Below are positions 14,577 to 23,235 of a stretch of 64,000 nt of DNA, piece by piece. The translations under genes were made by a program, and so were the position numbers. Origin of the DNA: Chloroflexota bacterium (GTDB taxonomy: Bacteria; Chloroflexota; Anaerolineae; Aggregatilineales; Phototrophicaceae); contig JAPOWK010000102.1 of assembly GCA_026707665.1 (NCBI GenBank), positions 16,784 to 80,783 on the forward strand, read 5' to 3'. Position 1 is the first letter of the stretch. Each line of letters starts with the position of its first letter. The notes beneath the pieces were generated by a model that worked only from the letters and a program-made list of their open reading frames with translations, did no database searches and had not been told where the DNA came from.

Positions 14577-16195
14577 TATTCAACGCTAATCAAGAATGGA
14601 TACAGAGATTGCCCACCGTAGATGGCTTCAAATTCTAATCCCTCGATGGACTTTGTCAAACGCCGAATCAATTGATTCGTTTCGAACTTAGATACGCCGG
14701 CACCATAATATATCGTGGCCAACTCCAGGCTGGCGACATGCAACACAGCAAAGGCGTCGAGAGTCGCCCCGGCGACGTCTGCGGAAGCCGAGCGGATCGC
14801 GCCATCAACGATCGCGATGAAGTCGTTCTCATTGATTTCCAGATCGCGAAACCGGGTCTTGCGGGAGGCACACGTAATCTCTATGGAGTGAATCTCCCCG
14901 CGGGCCGCGCTCATTTGAGCAATTGTCGACTCGAAGTCGGCGCCGGAATCAGTCGCATCGCCAAATGCCAACATGGCATTAATGCCTTGCAGAACGGTCT
15001 CTGTCGGCACAACCCGCGCCAGCATCGGCTGGATCATATCGGCCGCCTGTCGCGCTGCCAGAATGACGTTGCGATTGTTGGGCAGGATGATCACGCGCTC
15101 GGCAGGCGCCCGTTGAATCGCGGCGATGAAGTCTTCCGCTGATGGATTGCGTCCAGCGCCTCCCCTGATGACGGCGCCGCAATTCAAATCGTGGAATACA
15201 GCGCGCAATCCGTCACCGTCAGCGACGGCGATAACCGTAACGTCTACTGAGGCAGCGGCACGCCGGTCTTGCAGTGAAATCGCGCCCGCCAGGCTCTGTC
15301 GAACCTGCAATGCCATATTTTCAACTACTACGTCATCAAGCGTTGCGCCCGACTGAATGGCGTAATCGATAGGAACCGCCGGATTGTCGACGTGTATATG
15401 CACCTTAATCGTCTCTTCGTCGCCCACAACGATGACAGACCAACCCAACTGCTCCAAATCACGGCGCGTTTGCATCAAATCGAGATCCTCGCCGATCATG
15501 AGAAACTGCACGTCATATCCAAATGACTCGGCGCCGGCCGCAGCTATTTTTCCGCCGATTGGCGCCGTGCTGGCTTGCAGTGGCGATCGGTCTCCGCGCA
15601 TGCCACGCAAGAAGCAGACCAGTCCCATTCCGCCTGCGTCAACGACGCCCGCGTCCTTCAGTATCGGAAGCAGTTGCGGCGTATTGTTGAGAGACGCGTC
15701 GGCGGCGGCGATCAATGTTTCCAGTATCTCTCTGAGCGATGATGATTCGAATTCGCGCTGCTGCAAAGCCGCAGACGCTTCGCGCGCGACCGTCAGCATA
15801 GTGCCTTCGGTCGGTTCCGAGACGGATGCGTATCCTCTTTCCACCGCTGCCTGACAGGCGCGGGCGAATAGCTCGTCGGTCAAGTGCGGCGCCTTATCCA
15901 AGCCATCAGCGAATCCCTTCAGCAGCTGCGAGAGAATTGTGCCGCTGTTGCCGCGTGCGCCCATCAGAGCCCCGCGTGCGAAGCCTTCGGCAATCAGGCT
16001 GAAATCGTCACTCTCCGTGTCTTCAATTTCCCGGCAAGCGCGTTGAAGCGTATGGAATATATTGATGCCGGTGTCGCCATCCGGAACGGGAAAGACATTG
16101 AGCCGGTTGATGAGCTCGACGTTTCTTGAAAGATGGTTGAAGCCCGCGCGAAAAAGCCGCTTAAGCGCGCGTCCGCCGATACTATGACTCGTCAT
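14576..16195 (-). CDS. fakA: DAK2 domain fatty acid kinase, FakA type
   Basis: This is an ATP-dependent kinase that phosphorylates a fatty acid presented by a FakB protein, feeding phospholipid synthesis. It has 539 residues with an N-terminal DAK2 domain. The metal/ATP site is NVFPVPDGDTGINI, with MGARGNSGTILSQLLKGFADGL after it. A middle domain and a C-terminal DegV-like region follow. I use ATG 16195 rather than the ORF start, because FakA proteins start just before the GRALKRLFRAGFNHLSRNVELIN helix and this ATG has GGAG about 11 bases upstream. It overlaps the end of rpe by 14 bp. Two fakB-like genes follow directly. Confidence 0.9.
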   Translation of the reverse strand: MTSHSIGGRALKRLFRAGFNHLSRNVELINRLNVFPVPDGDTGINIFHTLQRACREIEDTESDDFSLIAEGFARGALMGARGNSGTILSQLLKGFADGLDKAPHLTDELFARACQAAVERGYASVSEPTEGTMLTVAREASAALQQREFESSSLREILETLIAAADASLNNTPQLLPILKDAGVVDAGGMGLVCFLRGMRGDRSPLQASTAPIGGKIAAAGAESFGYDVQFLMIGEDLDLMQTRRDLEQLGWSVIVVGDEETIKVHIHVDNPAVPIDYAIQSGATLDDVVVENMALQVRQSLAGAISLQDRRAAASVDVTVIAVADGDGLRAVFHDLNCGAVIRGGAGRNPSAEDFIAAIQRAPAERVIILPNNRNVILAARQAADMIQPMLARVVPTETVLQGINAMLAFGDATDSGADFESTIAQMSAARGEIHSIEITCASRKTRFRDLEINENDFIAIVDGAIRSASADVAGATLDAFAVLHVASLELATIYYGAGVSKFETNQLIRRLTKSIEGLEFEAIYGGQSLYPFLISVE

Positions 16196-16868
16196 TGGCA
16201 ATGGCCAGCTCCGCCGCGCGCCGTAAGTCCGCAATGCCGGCGGCGATTCCTTTTTCGTGCTGAAAGATGCAAGTGCCGGCGATCGCGATCGTGGCGCCTG
16301 CACTCATCGCAGACGCTATAGTCTCCGCATTGATTCCGCCGTCGACCTCGATCTCGACGTCGCGCCCAGCGACCATCGCCCGCAACGTTCGCAGCTTTCT
16401 GGTCATGCCTGTGATGAAGCTTTGACCGCCGAAGCCGGGATTCACCGTCATCACATTGATGATATCCACATCGTCAATTACTTCTTGCAGCGCCGACGCC
16501 GGCGTATGTGGATTCAGCGCCACGCCCGCGCGACAGCCGACTTCTTTGATTTGACCAAGTACACGATGCAGGTGGGTACAGGCCTCGATGTGCACCGAGA
16601 TAGAATCGGCGCCGCTGTCGGCGAATCTCCTCAGGAATCGGTCCGGCTCGACGATCATTAAGTGGACATCCAATGGGATGGTAGCCGCGTTCGCCACCGC
16701 CTCAACGACCGCCGGACCCATGGTGATATTGGGCACAAAGCGCCCGTCCATCACATCAACATGAATGAGATCGGCGCCCGCTTCTTGCGCGCACGTAACC
16801 TCCGCGCCCAAGCGCCCGAAATCCGCCGCTAGAATGGAAGGAGCGATCTTGATCAATTTGCTCGTCAA
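16182..16868 (-). CDS. rpe: Ribulose-phosphate 3-epimerase
   Basis: It interconverts ribulose 5-phosphate and xylulose 5-phosphate in the pentose phosphate pathway. This 228-residue TIM barrel has family motifs IAPSILAADFGRLGAEV, DLIHVDVMDGRFVPNITMGP, LDVHLMIVEPD, MTVNPGFGGQSF and EVDGGINAETI. The catalytic aspartates are in VDVMDG and VDGG. It overlaps fakA and is probably cotranscribed with it. The 121 bp between rpe and rlmN holds no recognisable element. Confidence 0.96.
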   Translation of the reverse strand: MTSKLIKIAPSILAADFGRLGAEVTCAQEAGADLIHVDVMDGRFVPNITMGPAVVEAVANAATIPLDVHLMIVEPDRFLRRFADSGADSISVHIEACTHLHRVLGQIKEVGCRAGVALNPHTPASALQEVIDDVDIINVMTVNPGFGGQSFITGMTRKLRTLRAMVAGRDVEIEVDGGINAETIASAMSAGATIAIAGTCIFQHEKGIAAGIADLRRAAELAIANDES

Positions 16869-16989
16869 GTATCGTTGCGACTTTCGCTTTGGTGAACCCC
16901 TACGATATTACTGTTTAGCCGTCGCGAAGGCAACAGGATCGCACGGGTCGCGCTGGAAGAGCGCCTGAGCGCCACGCACCGCTGCGCCG

Positions 16990-18039
16990 TCATCCGACCG
17001 GCATATCGCGCAGAACTTCCGTAATCAGCTGCCCGCAGCCAGCGTCGATGTCGATGCCTCGACGGACGCGGACGGTGCTGCTCACGCCGTATCCGCGCAG
17101 CGCCCGGCTGAAGTTCTCGATCCGCGCCGTGTCTGCCGGGAGCCCGGCAAAATCCCCTGTCGGATTCAAGGGGATGATGTTGACCTGGCAGAGCAGGCCC
17201 GATAGCAGTCTTCCCAAGCGATGCGCTTCTTCTTCGGTATCATTTTCGCCGGCGATGGCAGCCCATTCAAATGTGATGCGCCGATTCGTCCGCACCACAT
17301 AATAGCGGCAAGCGTCCAACAGCGCGTGAATCCCCCAGCGCTTGTTGACCGGCATCAGCGCCGATCGCTGCGCGTCCACCGTCTTGTGCAAGCTGACCGC
17401 CAACCTGAGCTGCAAGCCTTCATCAGCAAATCGACGGATCTGAGGCGCCAGCCCAACCGTGCTGATCGTGATATGCCGCGCCCCGATTTTCAAGCGCGCC
17501 ATCAGCTGCCGCACCGCCGTTAGCGTCGCATCGTAATTGTGGAAAGGCTCGCCCATGCCCATGAAGACGACGTTGCTCAAGCGCTCGCCGCGCCCCGCCA
17601 AATCCCGCGCGAAAATCATCGCTTGCTCAAAGATCTCGCTCGCCGCCAGGTTGCGCCCAAAGCCCATCTGCCCGGTGGCGCAGAATACACAGCCCATCGC
17701 GCAGCCGGCCTGCGACGAGATGCAAGCGGTCTTGCGATCATCGTCGTAGGGCATCAGTACGGATTCAATCAGCTGGCCATCGACGAGACGGTACAGTCGC
17801 TTTTCCGTACCGTCGCGGCTTTGCTGCCGCGCGACCAATTCCAGGCTGCCGAGCGTTGCGGTCTCTCGCAATTCTGCAATCGTCGCCTTGGGCAAGTTGC
17901 TCATCGCATCAAAGCGGTCCACACGCCGTCCATACATCCAGTCCCAAATTTGCCGCGCGCGGTATCGCTCGTCACCCAAGCCAATGACGAAGTCGTCCAG
18001 CTCGCTACGGCTCAAATCGTATAGATTCACCATCGTCAT
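16990..18039 (-). CDS. rlmN: Dual-specificity 23S rRNA/tRNA adenine-C2 methyltransferase
   Basis: This radical-SAM enzyme methylates A2503 of 23S rRNA and A37 of some tRNAs. It has 349 residues. The radical-SAM cluster motif is CAMGCVFC near residue 113. The catalytic C-terminal cysteine lies in VRRGIDIDAGCGQL. The N-terminal accessory domain (LYDLSRSELDDFVIGLGDERYRARQIWDWMY) and GMGEPFHNYDATLTAVRQL are also seen. The CPBP protease gene lies 22 bp upstream on the same strand, so the two may be cotranscribed. Confidence 0.96.
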   Translation of the reverse strand: MTMVNLYDLSRSELDDFVIGLGDERYRARQIWDWMYGRRVDRFDAMSNLPKATIAELRETATLGSLELVARQQSRDGTEKRLYRLVDGQLIESVLMPYDDDRKTACISSQAGCAMGCVFCATGQMGFGRNLAASEIFEQAMIFARDLAGRGERLSNVVFMGMGEPFHNYDATLTAVRQLMARLKIGARHITISTVGLAPQIRRFADEGLQLRLAVSLHKTVDAQRSALMPVNKRWGIHALLDACRYYVVRTNRRITFEWAAIAGENDTEEEAHRLGRLLSGLLCQVNIIPLNPTGDFAGLPADTARIENFSRALRGYGVSSTVRVRRGIDIDAGCGQLITEVLRDMPVG

Positions 18040-18061
18040 GTTTTCGTCGATATCTCTCAGA

Positions 18062-18916
18062 TTATGCCGCCATCATACGGGCAAGGAGAAAGGGCGCGAA
18101 GTTGTATGTCGCATGACAAATCACGGCCGCCGTCGTGCTGAAGCGTCGGCGCACGAGACCAAAGCAGACCGAAATGGCGAAGAGAATTAGCAATGCCGGG
18201 CTCAAGCCATAGTGCGTATGCAACATGGTAAACAAGAGTGACGTGACTACGATTCCAAACACCGGCTGCAAAGCGCCGCGAAACAGAATTTCTTCGCCGG
18301 TACCTGCAAGCACAGCAAGGGCAAGCGCCGCCGGCAACGAGTGCTTGACGGCGTCAAAAAGCGCGCGCACGCCCAATTGATCGGCTGTCACGCCGTTGAG
18401 CAGGACGCTTGCGGCAAGAGTCGCGGCAATATAGAGCAGCAAGCCCAGAGCCACCCCAACTAGGCAATCGCCGACGGTGGGCCAGCGCAAGCCAAGCCGT
18501 TGCAGCGCTTCTGCACGGTCGCGCCGCAACCCCCAGCCCGTGCCCAGCGCCGACAGCGACAAGAATATCATCATGGAACCCGCCAGGTTCAAGAGAATGC
18601 CGCTTATATCCGGCGCGAACCAATTCTGCTCGCTTCCGCCGCGCGATAAGAGCAGCAGCCAGATTTGCCAGATCAGGTAGGCAATCGCGAGTAGGCTCGC
18701 GGCGCGGTGTACGAGACTGTTCTTGTCGTACTTAGGCTGATCCTTAGGATTTAGCGCCGTTATCAGCCTTCCGACCGAGGCCCACAGCACATCAATTTGG
18801 GTGAGCCCCACGCTTAGGAGCGCCGTCAGCCTTTTGCCGTCTCGACGGCGCAGTTCAAGATTGGCGACCAGGAGCAATAGCACGGCGTAAACAATTCCCG
18901 GGAGATACAGGTTCAT
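18062..18916 (-). CDS. CPBP family intramembrane metalloprotease (CAAX protease-like)
   Basis: This is a polytopic membrane protease of 284 residues with about eight helices. The conserved glutamate motif GTGEEILFRGALQ is intact, followed by FTMLHTHYGLSPALL and CHATYNFAPF, which supply the histidine and asparagine of the metal site. CPBP proteins process prenylated proteins in eukaryotes and have varied bacterial roles, including bacteriocin immunity. The substrate here is unknown. It starts just upstream of rlmN and is divergent from the tRNA-Ser genes. Confidence 0.9.
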   Translation of the reverse strand: MNLYLPGIVYAVLLLLVANLELRRRDGKRLTALLSVGLTQIDVLWASVGRLITALNPKDQPKYDKNSLVHRAASLLAIAYLIWQIWLLLLSRGGSEQNWFAPDISGILLNLAGSMMIFLSLSALGTGWGLRRDRAEALQRLGLRWPTVGDCLVGVALGLLLYIAATLAASVLLNGVTADQLGVRALFDAVKHSLPAALALAVLAGTGEEILFRGALQPVFGIVVTSLLFTMLHTHYGLSPALLILFAISVCFGLVRRRFSTTAAVICHATYNFAPFLLARMMAA

Positions 18917-18996
18917 TCGGCTTTCCGCAAAGATTGTGTCCGGTTAGTTTATAGGAGACTGGTATTTGCTTCAATGTCCGCGCGGTCATCGCCATA

Positions 18997-19025
18997 TTGA
19001 CAGTCTCATCCGGCTATGCTAGGAT
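18997..19025 (+). promoter_or_regulatory. Near-consensus promoter for the tRNA-Ser pair
   Basis: TTGACA and TAGGAT are separated by 17 bases, with TGC immediately before the -10, so it is also an extended -10. It lies about 35 bp upstream of the first tRNA. This is the best promoter in the window. Confidence 0.85.
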
Positions 19026-19058
19026 GACTATCGCCACATCGCAACGTGTCGAATTGTT

Positions 19059-19145
19059 GGAGAGGTGGCCGAGTGGTTTAAGGCGATGGTCTTGAAAACC
19101 ATTGTACGGTTCTCCGTACCGCAGGTTCGAATCCTGTCCTCTCCG
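19059..19145 (+). tRNA. tRNA-Ser (anticodon TGA)
   Basis: This is an 87-nt class II tRNA. The acceptor stem GGAGAGG pairs with CCTCTCC, and the anticodon stem ATGGT/ACCAT encloses loop CTTGAAA, giving anticodon TGA (19093-19095). A long variable arm (GTACGGTTCTCCGTAC) and T-arm GCAGG-TTCGAAT-CCTGT are present. The CCA end is not encoded. It decodes UCA and UCG/UCU-type serine codons by wobble. Confidence 0.97.
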
Positions 19146-19178
19146 CCTTAACCACCTTAACAACTGGAATACCTGTAT

Positions 19179-19266
19179 GGAGAGGTGCCAGAGTGGTTGA
19201 TTGGGGCCGCCTGCTAAGCGGTTGTACCTGTTAAGGGTACCGCAGGTTCGAATCCTGTCCTCTCCG
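19179..19266 (+). tRNA. tRNA-Ser (anticodon GCT)
   Basis: This is an 88-nt class II tRNA with the same GGAGAGG/CCTCTCC acceptor stem. The anticodon loop CTGCTAA gives GCT (19213-19215), which reads AGC and AGU. The long variable arm GTACCTGTTAAGGGTAC and the T-arm are intact, and CCA is not encoded. It lies 33 bp after the first tRNA-Ser and is probably on the same transcript. Confidence 0.97.
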
Positions 19267-19289
19267 CTTTTCACCATCGGAGCCCGTAA

Positions 19290-19709
19290 GTGCGCGAGAG
19301 AATCGCGATTGAAGCCATCGTCGAACGAAAACGCAACGAAGTTTGGGCGCTGTGGAATGAGCCCGAACATATCACTCGTTGGAATTTCGCCTCAGACGAT
19401 TGGTGTTGCCCCCGCGCCGTAAATGATCTAAGGGTTGGCGGCCGGCTTCTTTCCCGCATGGAAGCCAAAGATGGCAGCTTCGGTTTCGACTTCGAGGCGA
19501 TCTATGACGAAGTCGACCACGAAGCGAAGCTCGCGTATACCTTGACCGACGGACGCCGCGTTGAAACCTGCTTCGCGGATATCGGCGACAGCACGCGTGT
19601 GTCAACGCTGTTTGAAGCCGAAGACGAAAACTCCGCTGAGCTGCAAAGAATGGGCTGGCAGGCGATCCTCGATAACTTCAAGCAATATGCCGAGACAAGC
19701 CCGCGCTAG
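19290..19709 (+). CDS. SRPBCC/AHSA1 family protein
   Basis: This is a 139-residue START-like fold protein. It has the AHSA1 signature VERKRNEVWALWNEPEHITRWNFASDDWCCPRAVNDLRVGGRLLSRMEAKDGSFGFDFEAIYDEV. GTG 19290 follows GGAG with 7-base spacing, only 24 bp after the tRNA-Ser gene. It may therefore be read from the tRNA transcript. Family members bind small hydrophobic ligands or modulate chaperones. No specific role is visible. Confidence 0.88.
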   Translation: MRERIAIEAIVERKRNEVWALWNEPEHITRWNFASDDWCCPRAVNDLRVGGRLLSRMEAKDGSFGFDFEAIYDEVDHEAKLAYTLTDGRRVETCFADIGDSTRVSTLFEAEDENSAELQRMGWQAILDNFKQYAETSPR

Positions 19710-19896
19710 GCCGCGGCATCCATCTGATAACCCAGACAATCTGACCCGACTCACCGACTGCATACGCCGCATAATTGACTTCAGTTCTCTCCAATTCGTA
19801 TGAACGCCACGACAAGTTAACGCTTATGGACTCCCACACAGCCCAGCGATATGCCTGCGGCGGACCTGCATTGTGAGCGTTTTCTGCTGCCGGATG

Positions 19897-19902
19897 TATA
19901 AT
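19897..19902 (+). promoter_or_regulatory. Possible -10 box for the membrane protein gene at 19950
   Basis: A perfect TATAAT lies 48 bp before the ATG at 19950. No good -35 hexamer is at 16-18 bp. Confidence 0.4.
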
Positions 19903-19949
19903 CGGGTGACTTGACGATTCATCTGCCCCGTCAAAGGGAGGCAAAGGCA

Positions 19950-20690
19950 ATGAATGCTCAAATCCGAACGGGCCGCTTCAAGCTTGCGTGGTTCATCGCC
20001 GGGATTGCTGTCCTGCCGCTTTCGGTGGTCTTGGCGACCTTAATTGCTTATTCCATTGGCATGCTGAACTGGGGCTTTGCCAGTCCACTGGCGTCCAAGT
20101 ACTGGTCGCCTGCAATGGCGGTCTATTGGCTGGTGAATGGGTTTTGCATCGGCTTTCTGCAGAAAGCGATTGTGAATCATTACTTGCGTGTCGATCTCGG
20201 TCGCTGGACGGTGTATTCATCGCTGGGCGCCTTGTTAGCCGGGACAATTGCCTACTCGTGCATGTCCGATTCGTGTTTGACTACGGCATTCTATGATTAT
20301 GGCTTCAGCGCCGAACTAAATGGGACGATTCACATTTCGCTGCTTGCGCTTCTATATTTGACGGTGTTTTCAGCGGTGCAGTGGCTCGCGCTGAATCGCC
20401 TGGTCAAGGGAGCGTGGCGCTGGATCGCTGCTCATTCTGTGACTATAGCGCTGGCAGCTTCGGTATTGGTGGCGGGGCAGTTGCTGCCTGGCGCAACGGT
20501 ATTCAATCGCCTGAGTGCGATCCCCCTGTTTATTCTGGTCATTACTGTGGCGACGGGCTTGATCATGCAGCGTCTGCTGACATCAAACCGCGGCGCGACC
20601 AAGGAGCCAATTGACGAATGGGCGTACCAGCCGGCGCCGATAGAACCGGAGTCCGCTGTAGAACGCTCCGTCTGGGATGACGCCATATAA
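19950..20690 (+). CDS. Uncharacterised multi-pass membrane protein
   Basis: This 246-residue protein has roughly six hydrophobic helices (for example FKLAWFIAGIAVLPLSVVLATLIAYSIG, MAVYWLVNGFCIGFL, TVYSSLGALLAGTIAYSC). It ends in a polar, acidic tail (NRGATKEPIDEWAYQPAPIEPESAVERSVWDDAI). I do not recognise the family. I chose ATG 19950, 13 codons inside the ORF, because GGAGG lies 8 bases before it. Downstream anmK starts 21 bp after its stop, so they may share a transcript. No function is proposed. Confidence 0.75.
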   Translation: MNAQIRTGRFKLAWFIAGIAVLPLSVVLATLIAYSIGMLNWGFASPLASKYWSPAMAVYWLVNGFCIGFLQKAIVNHYLRVDLGRWTVYSSLGALLAGTIAYSCMSDSCLTTAFYDYGFSAELNGTIHISLLALLYLTVFSAVQWLALNRLVKGAWRWIAAHSVTIALAASVLVAGQLLPGATVFNRLSAIPLFILVITVATGLIMQRLLTSNRGATKEPIDEWAYQPAPIEPESAVERSVWDDAI

Positions 20691-20711
20691 TTTAGGCGAG
20701 CTCAGCGCGTC

Positions 20712-21890
20712 ATGATTGTTATCGGCTTGATGTCCGGCACATCCGCTGACGGCGTGGATGTCGCCATCTGCGATATCCGCGGGCGTCCCGGCGATATGCG
20801 CGTCGAGCTCCTCAGCGGCGCCACTTTCGCCTACGAGCGGGAGATGCGGGAGAGGATCCTCGCCAACTGCGACCCCAAGAGCAGCCGCGTCCATCAGATC
20901 GCTGACTTGCACGTCGACCTGGCCACAGTTTTCGCCGACTGTACCGTCGCGGCGCTTGACCAAGCAGGCATAAGCGCGGGGCAGGTTGATTTAATCGGCT
21001 CGCACGGTCAGACGCTGTGGCACAATGTCTTGCCCAGCGGCCAGGTGAACGTTTCGCTGCAAATCGTCGAGGCGGCTGTCCTCGCCGAGCGTACTGGCAT
21101 CACGACCATCAGCAACTTTCGCGCGCGCGATATTGCCGCCGGCGGGCAGGGCGCGCCGCTGACGAGCTATGTCGACTGGCTGCTGCTTCGACATCCGCAG
21201 CATTGGCGAGCGGTGCAGAATATCGGCGGCATGGGCAATGTCACCTTTCTGCCGCCCCTGAACGACGATTCATCGGATCCAGTCGCCTTTGATACCGGAC
21301 CCGGCAACGCGCTGCTTGATATCGCGGTGACGCAGGTTTCCCGCGGCGCGCTGACTTACGATCGCGGCGGCCATTACGCCAGGCAGGGACGGGTCAATGA
21401 GGAGTGGCTGGATGAGCTGCTGCGGCATCCCTATTATGAGCGCGATTATCCCAAAACGACCGGCCGAGAGACATTTGGTAGCGCGGCGGCGCTTTCCTTG
21501 ATCGATGAGGCGCGAAGCCGCGGGCTGGAAGACGCCGAGATCATCGCTACGCTGACGGCGCTGACCGCCACCAATATCGCCGATGCCTACCGCCGTTTCG
21601 CTCCCGCGCCGATAAAGGAGGTCATTCTTGGTGGCGGCGGGCGGCACAACCCGGTCATGGTCGGCATGCTGGGCGAGCTGTTGGCGCCGGCGGCTGTCCT
21701 GACGCATGAAGACATTGGCCTCGATAGCGACTTTAAAGAAGCGCTGGTCTTCGCCGTGCTGGCTTATGAGACCTGGCATGCGCGGCCCGCAACGCTTCCG
21801 GCTTTGACTGGCGCCAGGCGCCCTTCCGTGCTTGGGTCGATCACGCCGGGCGCGAACTACGCCGATCTCTTGCGCGCGACCTGGCTTTAG
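20712..21890 (+). CDS. anmK: Anhydro-N-acetylmuramic acid kinase
   Basis: It phosphorylates and opens 1,6-anhydro-MurNAc from recycled peptidoglycan, giving MurNAc 6-phosphate. It has 392 residues. The N-terminal nucleotide-binding motif GLMSGTSADGVDVAICDI is diagnostic. IGSHGQTLWHN, NIGGMGNVTFLP, AFDTGPGNALLDI and EVILGGGGRHNPVMVG follow in order. It indicates peptidoglycan turnover; no MurQ is in the window. A peptidoglycan editing factor (pgeF) is encoded at 60 kb. Confidence 0.95.
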   Translation: MIVIGLMSGTSADGVDVAICDIRGRPGDMRVELLSGATFAYEREMRERILANCDPKSSRVHQIADLHVDLATVFADCTVAALDQAGISAGQVDLIGSHGQTLWHNVLPSGQVNVSLQIVEAAVLAERTGITTISNFRARDIAAGGQGAPLTSYVDWLLLRHPQHWRAVQNIGGMGNVTFLPPLNDDSSDPVAFDTGPGNALLDIAVTQVSRGALTYDRGGHYARQGRVNEEWLDELLRHPYYERDYPKTTGRETFGSAAALSLIDEARSRGLEDAEIIATLTALTATNIADAYRRFAPAPIKEVILGGGGRHNPVMVGMLGELLAPAAVLTHEDIGLDSDFKEALVFAVLAYETWHARPATLPALTGARRPSVLGSITPGANYADLLRATWL

Positions 21891-22103
21891 CGGTTCGATT
21901 TTTTCGCGCGACTCAATCTTCGCCTTTCCAACTCGGACAACTGTAAGCCTGTGTATACATAGGGCGGGATCCCGCATCGGCAATCGGCATGACGCTCTTG
22001 CCGAGTCTTTGATATTGTCCCATTTCGATTCGCGATTTCTGTGGATAATTGCTCGTGTATCGGCTAGACTATCGAAGACTCCGTTCAGAGAAGGTGTTTG
22101 TCT

Positions 22104-22649
22104 GTGCTTTTGGAATCCTATGCCATCGAGTTGGATAACTGCGATCCAGATGAAGATTTCTTCGAGTCGGAAACGATGATCACCATTACGCCGCCCTTGC
22201 CCGCCACCGATCGCACGATTGCGCGGCGCGCCAGTTTGCAGATTCTGTACGAATTGGATACGACCGATCATGACATGAAGGACGTGCTCGAAGCGCACTT
22301 CGCGGAGCGCCCGGAAGCTTACGTCGTGCGTCAAGTCATTCGCCGGCTTGTCGGCGGCGTCATCGACAACCGAAAAGCGATTGATGTGATCTTGCAGGAA
22401 TACGCGCCGGAATGGCCCGTTGACCAGGTCGCTGTCGTCGACCGGAATATCTTGCGCATCGCGATTTATGAACATTTGCTGCAAAAGCGCGAGACGCCGA
22501 TTCCCGTCATCATCAACGAAGCGGTTCATTTGGCCCAGCTCTTTGGCGCCGATCAATCACACAGCTTCGTTCACGGAGTCATGGGCGCGATCACATCGGA
22601 AGCCAAACAGAACTTCGATCTCGTAGTCGACGAGGTGGACAGCGCATGA
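22104..22649 (+). CDS. nusB: Transcription antitermination factor NusB
   Basis: This RNA-binding antitermination factor acts at boxA of rRNA operons. The NusB core is RRASLQILYELDTTDHDMKDVLEAHF, IRRLVGGVIDNRKAIDVILQEYAPEWPVDQVAVVDRNILRIAIYEHLL, and VIINEAVHLAQLFGADQSHSFVHGVMGAI. The ORF track uses TTG 22098. I prefer GTG 22104 because GAGAAGG sits 9 bases before it, giving 181 residues. An alternative ATG at 22176 has no ribosome site. About 30-45 extra N-terminal residues precede the core. Its stop overlaps the tatA/B start (ATGA). Confidence 0.9.
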   Translation: MLLESYAIELDNCDPDEDFFESETMITITPPLPATDRTIARRASLQILYELDTTDHDMKDVLEAHFAERPEAYVVRQVIRRLVGGVIDNRKAIDVILQEYAPEWPVDQVAVVDRNILRIAIYEHLLQKRETPIPVIINEAVHLAQLFGADQSHSFVHGVMGAITSEAKQNFDLVVDEVDSA

Positions 22650-23227
22650 ATGTCTTTGGAGTCGGCGCCTGGGAATTGGTGGCGATCTTGCTGATTATGC
22701 TGGTGTTCGCCGGTCCCAAACGAATGATTCACTGGTCCTATGTCTTGGGCCAGCATGTGGCGAAGTTTCGTAAGATTTGGTCTGAGACGGTCGATCTGGT
22801 GCAAAAGGAATTCGATGAGGCGGGCGTGGACATCAAGCTGCCCAAGGAGCCGCCGACGCGGAAGAATCTCAATAAGTCGCTGACGGAAGCTGTCAAACCG
22901 ATGACGAAGCCAGTTCAAGAATCGCTTGACGAAGTCAAAAAAGATATGGATACATTCAAGGAAGTCAGTGATTCGCTGAACGACAAGAAGCCCGAGCCAT
23001 CGTCATCTGCGACCCAATCCAAGAAGTCGTCGCCTGCGCCGACGGTAAAGCTCCCCGAGAAACCAGACAAGCCGAGCGTAAAGGATACCGATAAGCCGCA
23101 GCAACCGGCGCCGTCAACAATGGGCGCCTGGGGCGGAGAAGAGCCAACGACCTCGCCGGCTTCATCCAATGCCAACGGCAGCCGGGTAAAGCTTGGTACC
23201 TGGTCCAAGGCGAGCGACAGCGACTAA
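22646..23227 (+). CDS. Sec-independent translocase TatA/TatB-like protein
   Basis: This is a single-span component of the twin-arginine translocase. The N-terminal helix AWELVAILLIMLVFAGPKRMIHWSYVLGQHVAKFRKIW has the FGP-like hinge (FAGP) and amphipathic helix of TatA/B. The following ~150 residues are polar, rich in Lys, Pro and Ser (PEPSSSATQSKKSSPAPTVKLPEKPDKP), and likely disordered. At 193 residues it is closer to TatB than TatA in length. ATG overlaps the nusB stop, and tatC follows 8 bp downstream. Only one TatA/B protein is seen, so a minimal two-component system is possible. Confidence 0.87.
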   Translation: MNVFGVGAWELVAILLIMLVFAGPKRMIHWSYVLGQHVAKFRKIWSETVDLVQKEFDEAGVDIKLPKEPPTRKNLNKSLTEAVKPMTKPVQESLDEVKKDMDTFKEVSDSLNDKKPEPSSSATQSKKSSPAPTVKLPEKPDKPSVKDTDKPQQPAPSTMGAWGGEEPTTSPASSNANGSRVKLGTWSKASDSD

Positions 23228-23235
23228 AGTGACCG

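Noticed and set aside
21270-22556. 428-residue minus-strand ORF
   Set aside because: It is antisense to anmK and nusB and has no recognisable motif.
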